In this document: one piece after another, positions 58,091 to 64,000 of the stretch
How positions within the stretch are numbered: the first letter of the stretch is position 1
Layout: the number at the start of each line of letters is the position of its first letter
From: Torymus aiolomorphi
Taxonomy: Eukaryota > Arthropoda > Insecta > Hymenoptera > Torymidae
NCBI GenBank assembly: GCA_036365515.1
Contig: CM070874.1
Location: 220,084,942-220,148,941, forward strand
Direction of reading: 5' to 3'
Length of the DNA: 64,000 nt
Position numbers and translations under genes: made by a program
The notes under the pieces: generated by a model
What the model was told of the DNA's origin: nothing
Databases searched by the model: none
What the model saw: only the letters and a program-made list of their open reading frames with translations

Positions 58091-58256
58091 GATTTTGCCA
58101 TGAGATCTCACCTGAGATTTTTCAGTAGGGTTAAAACTAAAACTAATACTAATTCTTAAAACTATGAAATATTTTTTAACATCATAATAGACTTTCTAAA
58201 AACAGTAATATGTATTATATGCTATATGCAATTATCTAAATTTTCGACTTGAATTA

Positions 58257-58860
58257 CTATAACGAACTTATAGTATCAAATCGTTTTCGAGAAATATTCA
58301 ACTCGTTTTCCATAAATATTTTCACAATCCATTCTTTTATTTTGTACCTCGTGGATCTTTTGTCTATATCTAGAGTTTTGAGCTCGTTTGGTAGTAGATT
58401 GAAAGTCTTTATTGCAGTTATATGATTGTTTTTTTCGCTTACTCTTTTGTCAATTTTTGGTAATAATATAGCTTTATTTCTTGTCTTACTATTTGAATTT
58501 GTGAATACATTTTTCATTTCGTTGTAATGATATTTTAAGCAGTCCCATGTGAATAATTGCTTCATATTCATAGGTTTATTTTGCTCAAAAGTGTTTTTGA
58601 AAACTAATTGAAGTAGTCTGTTTTGTATATTTTCAAGTAAATATTGATTGTTTTTATGTACACCTCCCCAGGCAATTATCCCATAATTAATAACACTGTG
58701 AAAAAACGCATAGTAAATAACCTTTAAAGTACTTATTTGCATAAATTTATTAATTTTGTAGAAGATGAAATTTAAGTAACTTGTTTTTTTGATTAGGTAG
58801 TTAATATGTTCATCCCATTTTAGATTATAATCAAAATTAACTCCTAAATATTTACACGAG
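58257..58860 (-). CDS. Retrotransposon ORF2, C-terminal part
   Basis: Open from about 58860 through MQISTLKVIYYAFFHSVINY and GIIAWGGVHKNNQYLLENIQ, ending KRFDTISSL. This is the usual post-RT region of jockey/CR1-type elements ('Y.s.i.YGi..WG'). No RNase H domain is visible. Confidence 0.75.
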
Positions 58861-59869
58861 TCAACTCTCTTTTTTTTTCTTTGTTAATATATACATCTAA
58901 ATTTTTTGCTACACTGCCACAGTAATTCCCGAAAGTTATGTACACAGTTTTACTTATGTTTAATGTTAGTTTATTCAATGCGAGCCATATAGCTACTTTT
59001 TCAAGATATCGATTCATTTCACTTTCAACTTCTTTCCAGGTTTTACCTGACGATATAACTACTGTATCATCAGCATATGATAAAATTGAGTTTTCTGGCA
59101 TTGTTATCAGTAGATCATTTATATATAATATAAAAAGTAATGGCCCAAGAACTGTTCCTTGTGGCACTCCCACCGTTATTGTTATCGGTTCACTCTCACT
59201 TTGGTCAATTCTTACTTTCTGCTTTCTATTTGTTAAGTAGCTTTGCATTAATTTATAAGCATTGCCTCTTATGCCGTATGCTTGCAACTTATGTAGAAGT
59301 ATATTATGATCAACTGTATCAAAGGCTTTTGCTAGATCTAGAAATGCGACTATAATGGGCTTACTCTTATCTAAGTTCTCATAGATCCTCTTTGCAATAT
59401 AGCTTAGAGCATCTCTGGTTCCTTTGTTTTTAATAAAGCCAAACTGTTTTTCGCTTAATATTTTATGTTTGTTAATAAAATCAAAAATTCTTTCGTATAT
59501 TACTTTCTCAAAGATTTTTGCTATATTCGATATTAATGATATAGATCTGTAGTTATTAACTTTTAATTTTTTCGCTGATTTGTAAATTGGTACCACTTCA
59601 GCTGCTTTTAGCGCATCCGGCCATATTGACTTTTCAATACATTTATTGATGATATGAGCCAAAGGATCTGCTATAAGATCAGATATTGTTTTGAGTGTCT
59701 TTGCATTTATTTTGTCAACCCCACCATTCTTCATTTTCAAATTTTCAATTATTTTTTTAATTTCAATTTCATTTGTAGGATGTAGGAAAATTGTATTTAA
59801 GTTGCTTGGTGGTAGATGAATGAATTTGTTACTTGGGACAGTAATTTTGTCACTCATTTTTTTGCCCAT
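58844..59869 (-). CDS. Retrotransposon ORF2, reverse transcriptase domain
   Basis: About 340 codons: KNGGVDKINAKTLK (motif 0/1), VVPIYKSAKKLKVNNYRSIS, EKQFGFIKNKGT, VAFLDLAKAFDTVDH (catalytic Asp, motif A), VGVPQGTVLGPLLFILYIND (motif B) and SYADDTVV (YADD, motif C). All core catalytic residues are present. The frame ends by a one-base slip in a run of A; the true continuation (CKYLGVNFDYNLKW) lies in the next frame. Confidence 0.9.
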   Translation of the reverse strand: MGKKMSDKITVPSNKFIHLPPSNLNTIFLHPTNEIEIKKIIENLKMKNGGVDKINAKTLKTISDLIADPLAHIINKCIEKSIWPDALKAAEVVPIYKSAKKLKVNNYRSISLISNIAKIFEKVIYERIFDFINKHKILSEKQFGFIKNKGTRDALSYIAKRIYENLDKSKPIIVAFLDLAKAFDTVDHNILLHKLQAYGIRGNAYKLMQSYLTNRKQKVRIDQSESEPITITVGVPQGTVLGPLLFILYINDLLITMPENSILSYADDTVVISSGKTWKEVESEMNRYLEKVAIWLALNKLTLNISKTVYITFGNYCGSVAKNLDVYINKEKKRELTRVNI

Positions 59870-60130
59870 TTAGCCGTAATAGTCATTTATGATGTTCGCA
59901 ATTTTGGATGGGATTTTTACTATCTCCTCGTTTTCATCATATATTTCACTTATATTATTATCTTTTTTACTTTTGTTACCCAGTTTGAAATTTATAATTT
60001 TCCATAGTTGTCTTGGATTACCTGCGTTTTTCTCTATAAGATCCTTCTCGTATTTAATTTTGGCATCTTTTATAACTTTGTTTAGACATTTAACATAGTT
60101 TTTATATTCACTTTGTAATCTTTCATTCAT
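59870..60130 (-). pseudogene. Retrotransposon ORF2, linker between endonuclease and RT
   Basis: Reads KNYVKCLNKVIKDAKIKYEK and GNPRQLWKIINFKLGNKSKK, the usual 'W..i...lg' region ahead of the RT. It ends at a TAG directly before the RT frame, so a single stop separates them. Sequence at 60131-60409 is the same linker, more decayed. Confidence 0.65.
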
Positions 60131-60409
60131 TGGATCTTTTTTAAGATGTTTATATAATTTGTCCTTTTTTTACAAGATTTTATTAAAGCAATAGTAATCT
60201 ATTCTTTTCTAGGTACATTATTGTATTTAACCGGATTTCTTTTTGATTTTTCTTGACATTGTGTTATTCCATCTATAAATAGGTTTTAGTGCTTCGTTTG
60301 GATCCTCGATTTGTATGTATTCAGTCCAACATTTTTGACTTGCTATAATAGCTGTTTTTTTGTAATTTAATGAATAATTAGTTTTCCTTTTTTTCCAGTT
60401 CTGTATTCA

Positions 60410-61114
60410 CTAGTGGTTTTTTATATCTATAAATAGCGGATAGTGATCAGTAATTAGTGTTATTAATTTGAAAGTTTTTGTATTGATTGAGCTAGTTTTT
60501 ATAAAAATATTGTCTATGCATGTCCCACTATCAGTAGTTACATTATATGGTCTAGTCATATCAGTAAAACCAGGGTAATAGCCATTTTCAAGAAAATTGT
60601 ATAGAAAATTCTGACTAATATTGTTTTGTACCATTATTTTTATATTAAAATCACGTATTATCAAATGGTTTTTAACGTTTCTCTTAAGGTGCAAATATCG
60701 ATTTACTTTTAAAATAAACTCTGCGTTATGCAAATCATGTGATCTGTACATAGATGAGATTTCCAAATGACTATTGTTTTGAAGGTTTATAATTGTATTT
60801 AGTATTTTTAGCCTACCCAGTTCTATCACATTAGTTGTCTGGATTGCATCTTTTTTTACATATACGACCACGCGATCTGATTTGTTTATGTGACTATGGT
60901 TGTAATAAATATTGTATCCATTTAGTTTATAATATTGATAGTGTTCTAAATTACCGGTATCAGCACATACTATCTCAAAATTAGTTTTTAAACCTCTTAT
61001 ATTCAAATATAAAATCAAATTATCTGTTGCTTTTCTATCTTGATTACGAGACTTTAAATCGTTATATGCGATTTCCTGCTGATATAATTGCTTATGTGTC
61101 TTCTAATACTTCAT
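60410..61114 (-). pseudogene. Retrotransposon ORF2, endonuclease part
   Basis: Begins at the ATG overlapping the ORF1 stop; codon 4 is TAG. LYLNIRGLKTN is the first AP-endonuclease motif; DRVVVYVKKD, SSMYRS, LIIRDFNIKI (the usual GDFN, Gly replaced by Arg), DSGTCIDNIF and TDHYPLFIDI follow. The expected ETWL block between the first motif and GYNIYYN is missing. The domain is therefore inactive. Confidence 0.7.
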
Positions 61115-62086
61115 GATTCTGCGCCATCTATTGCATTTGGTGTTGTTGGAATTGCGTTTGGGCTGGTTCCGATGCTCGAGATACTTTCTGTAGATTGTTG
61201 AGATGACCTCTGTCGTAGATTTAGCGTAAGCGGTATTGGTGGTTTCCTTGCCGGTACTGCAGGTCTGGTGAGTGTGTTAGCTGCATCTGCCCTCTGTTGT
61301 GTATTTAGCTGGGACGGCCTTGCTGGTTTCCAAGTCGGTAATTCAGGTTTGATAGGGTAATCGGTTGCATCTATATATTTTTTTATCTTGTTTTTAAGTA
61401 TTTCACAGTTGCTCATGTCATATGGAGAATGATTAGTATATAAGTTTGTTCTGTATGTTTTGTTACTAAAGATACAGTTAGTGCATTCTGTTTTGGCACT
61501 ATTACATTTGTTTGTTTCGTGGTTACCTGTACATTTTATGCATATCTGTTTGTTTTTGCATTTTTTCCCATTATGGCCTAGTCTCCCACAGTTGAAACAT
61601 GTTGAGATATTTATTAGATCATAAACCATACATCTTTGGTGTCCTACAAAAAGTCTTTTCTTGTTATCTCTGATCAACTTGTATGTTTCAGGTGGCACTT
61701 CCATTATAACGGAGCTAAGTTTTGTTTTTTCATTTGTGTACATATGAAGAATTGAACCACTGTTTTTTGAGTCACTAAAATTTCTTGTATTTATATCATT
61801 TTCAATTTCTTTAATGTCCATCTTTGTATAGTTGTCTATGCCAACTATTTTTATTTTTGGGTTATTTAATTTTTCAGTAAATATACCACACTTCGGTAGT
61901 TTTCTTTGAAGTACTTTTTCAGCAGCTGTTACACTCTCAATGTTCATACAGTTAACTGTATCACTTTTATTTTTATTATATATATTTTTGGTTTGAATGT
62001 TCTTTTCTCTCACTAGATATTTTGTTATTGTATTTAAAACTTCACTTTGTTCATATTTGCCGATTTTAACTACAATTTTTGGTATC
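61111..62086 (-). CDS. Retrotransposon ORF1, C-terminal part (CCHC knuckles)
   Basis: Open from about 62086 without its own ATG, as expected for the continuation of ORF1 after the frame slip. It holds KIKIVGIDNYTKMDIKEIE, then CFNCGRLGHNGKKCKNK and CIKCTGNHETNKC, two gag-like CCHC zinc knuckles, then CTNC and a Pro-rich tail ending at TGA 61111. It binds element RNA in related retrotransposons. Confidence 0.75.
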
Positions 62087-62630
62087 TTTTTGGTTGTATT
62101 TTTATCTCCTTTGTTACGTCTGCGTAAGCTTTTTTAGTAAATTGGTGACCTGTTTCTTTTTCTTTATATTTTTCAAGCAACTCATGTAATAGTTTATTTT
62201 TGTCTTGCAGTTCATTATTCAGTTGTTTTAGTAACGTATTTTCAGCTACCATAACCTCATTCTCACTTATATTATTTTCTGCCGCACTTTGTAATTCTAA
62301 TGTCTTTCCTGCTAGCTCCTCTAGTATTTCTTTTCTTATTTCATCCGTTTGCCTCATTTTGATATGTGCTATTATCAATTTTGCTGTCTCACTCAAGTGT
62401 TCTTCTTCCTCATTATCCTCATTATAGGTTATGTTAGACATGTGCACGTGCTCCGGACAAATTACCAAGTTATCTCCTAGATCTTTTGTATTGTTTAATC
62501 TATCAAAATCACTTTTATGATATGCATCTCCACATATGATACAAATTACTAATGCCACCGGTTTTGTTGGGTGGCACTTATATACTTTTTTACTACTATT
62601 GTCGGGAGGTCGTTTCTTTCTCGGCGCCAT
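62070..62630 (-). CDS. Retrotransposon ORF1, N-terminal part (PHD-like finger, coiled coil)
   Basis: ATG at 62630 in a CAAGATGG context. Basic start MAPRKKRPPDN; CIICGDAYH ... ICPEH forms a partial PHD/treble-clef-like Cys/His set (C-x2-C...H...C-x2-H) at residues 32-60. Residues 85-160 are a charged heptad-type helix (LLKQLNNELQDKNKLLHELL). The frame is cut short at TAG (62070); a one-base deletion just before it shifts the true continuation into the next frame. Confidence 0.75.
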   Translation of the reverse strand: MAPRKKRPPDNSSKKVYKCHPTKPVALVICIICGDAYHKSDFDRLNNTKDLGDNLVICPEHVHMSNITYNEDNEEEEHLSETAKLIIAHIKMRQTDEIRKEILEELAGKTLELQSAAENNISENEVMVAENTLLKQLNNELQDKNKLLHELLEKYKEKETGHQFTKKAYADVTKEIKIQPKRYQKL

Positions 62631-62640
62631 CTTGATGTCT

Positions 62641-62811
62641 TATTAGTTTATAACTTTTTCAGGAGAGAGAACAAAAGGTAAATGGTTCCACACGATATTT
62701 GAACTCTAAACTATTCTCATTTGGATTTGAAAATTACAGAGATTTTTCTTTTATATATTTTTCATAAACATAGAAAATAATATCAAGAAATATGAATGTC
62801 ATTCATGCCGC
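62641..62811. other. Junction between head-to-head retrotransposon 5' ends
   Basis: About 170 bp of AT-rich sequence between the start of the minus-strand ORF1 and the start of the plus-strand ORF1, likely the two 5' untranslated regions. No clear target-site duplication was seen. Confidence 0.4.
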
Positions 62812-64000
62812 GAGATGGTGGCTAAGGAGGGTGTGCCGCCTGACAACCTCGACAAAAAAAACGTGTTGTAAAAGGAAAATCGCAGCAGTTGTATGCATAA
62901 TTTGTGACAAGGTGTATCATGGACCCTGCTATAGTGCTGTAAGTGAAAAACTTTTTATCAGTAATTCACTAGTTATATGTCCAGACCACGAAGATATAAA
63001 ACTAACCTCAAAACGGGCCATCAACGAAGATTTGCTGAGTTATAATGCAAGATTTTTCATTGCACAAATCAAATAAAAAAAACAAGGAGAAGTAAAACAG
63101 GATATACTAAATGAAATAGCAAATGAATCACTCAATGACCAAAACACAACAATACATGATAAAAAATGGAATCAGAAGTGCTAAAAATAGAGAATTCAAT
63201 ACTAAAATAACTCAACACTGAACTCAGAGACAAGAATTTATTACTTAAGGAGTTACTGGCTGTAGAAAAAAGTAAAGATAATAAATTTAGTACAAGAAAG
63301 TCTTTTGCTGAAATAGTAACGAGTTCAAAGCCTCCTCTAAAACGCATACCTAAACTGATTGTAAAGAAGAATAAGAAAAACGAAAACCTTAATATAAAAA
63401 ACTATATTACAGAAATGATAACTAAAGACACTAAAATACACGCGAAAGGAATAATAGTAAAAAGTGAAAATGAAGGAATCATAAGCTGTGTTGATGAAAA
63501 TAGTGTGAACATTACTGAAGAACTACTAAATGAAAATTTGTCCGAGGACTGCATGATTGAAAAAGAACAAATGCTTAACCCTAAAATTAAAGTGGTTGGC
63601 ACTGATAACACTTTCGACATGAGTTTAACAGAAATCGAACAGGACATAAACGAAAGAAATTTCAAAAACTACAACACAAAATGTCAGGCAGTACACATGT
63701 ACACAAACAAAAAAACAAATTTAAATAGTGCTATTCTTGAAGTGCAGGCTGCTATTCACAAGCAAATAATGGAATACAGCAAAAGTATATTTGTAAGTTA
63801 TCAAAAATGTCAAGTTTATGACATTATAAACACTAAACCTTGTGCAAATTGTGCTGGTTTCGGGCATAGTAGCATCAAGTGCCGGAATGAAGCTACATGC
63901 CTAATATGTGCAGGAGAGCATAAAACAGTGCAATGTGATGGTGCAAATAACCTCAAATGTGCTAACTGTGCTTCTAATAATCTAAAACAGAATACAAAAT
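62812..64000 (+). pseudogene. Second non-LTR retrotransposon, ORF1 (cut by the window edge)
   Basis: The likely start is ATG 62812 (MVAKEGVPPDN, parallel to the neighbour's RPPDN). After a frame slip near 62865 it reads KIAAVVCIICDKVYH and ICPDHEDIK, the same PHD-like set. Stops occur at 63074 (TAA) and 63208 (TAA) and a slip near 63160. From 63211 the frame is open for 263 codons to the window end: KSFAEIVTSSKPPLKRIPK, KIKVVGTDNTFDM, then CANCAGFGHSSIKCRNEATC and CLICAGEHKTVQC knuckles. It aligns throughout with the minus-strand ORF1 but is clearly diverged, so it is a related subfamily rather than a recent copy. Confidence 0.8.

Larger units (their letters stand above)
58130..62640 (-). mobile_element. 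Non-LTR retrotransposon (jockey/CR1-like), full structure but inactive
   Basis: On minus, in order: ORF1 (62630 down to 61111) with a PHD-like Cys/His cluster, coiled coil and CCHC knuckles; then ORF2 (61114 to about 58257) with endonuclease, reverse transcriptase and C-terminal region. The ORF1 stop and ORF2 ATG overlap as ATGA at 61111-61114. Inactivating changes: a one-base slip in ORF1 near 62080, a TAG at codon 4 of ORF2, breaks at 60130-60410 and a slip in an A run near 58870. No obvious poly(A) tail; the 3' side runs into the satellite. Confidence 0.85.

Noticed and set aside
58938..60098. Plus-strand frames across the retrotransposon
   Set aside because: Antisense shadows of the reverse transcriptase and linker frames.

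Overview
This is AT-rich animal nuclear DNA, most likely from an insect. Splice sites are ordinary GT-AG, introns are short (about 65-100 bases where both ends can be placed), and decayed copies of conserved eukaryotic genes (PEX3, SYF2, STEEP1/CXorf56, BCS1, THOC7, a START-domain STARD7-like gene) are readable. There is no operon structure, no CRISPR array and no rRNA. A parasitoid wasp or other hymenopteran would fit, but nothing here fixes the order.

Layout. 0-3 kb: a CAG/CGG-rich island (inverted copy at 39.5 kb) and a foldback element. 3.4-5.5 kb: a multi-exon minus-strand gene resembling CCPG1, a single-pass membrane protein with a WTII motif. 6-12 kb: repeats, including a 1-kb tandem duplication. 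12.06-15.59 kb: a giant palindrome with a tRNA-like Pol III cassette mirrored in both arms. 15.7-19.5 kb: a GATGCCG foldback element, three tandem 285-bp units, a degraded Mutator-like fragment and a decayed unassigned multi-exon piece. 19.8-21.65 kb: a satellite of 340-430-bp units. 21.76-25.37 kb: an intact 1.2-kilo-codon frame joining a Mutator-type DDE transposase, a YqaJ-type nuclease and a Ulp1-type cysteine protease. 26-31 kb: foldback elements and a START-domain pseudogene. 31.5-33.5 kb: a spliced minus-strand gene for a Ser/Thr/Asn-rich repeat protein. 35-42.7 kb: a run of host-gene fragments. 43-51 kb: mostly non-coding with small inverted-repeat elements. 51.5-56.9 kb: a second giant palindrome (about 5.4 kb) with matching open frames in both arms and a fossil reverse-transcriptase end. 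57.1-58.1 kb: a satellite of about 80-bp units, each with CAGGTG and CACCTG. 58.2-64 kb: two related non-LTR retrotransposons head to head, both broken.

The window reads as an accessory, heterochromatin-like region. Its most striking feature is the density of inverted repeats at all scales (at least 18, from about 90 bp to 5.4 kb), followed by the composite transposase-nuclease-protease gene and the cluster of intron-retaining host-gene fragments. All identifications come from reading motifs by eye; no database search was run.
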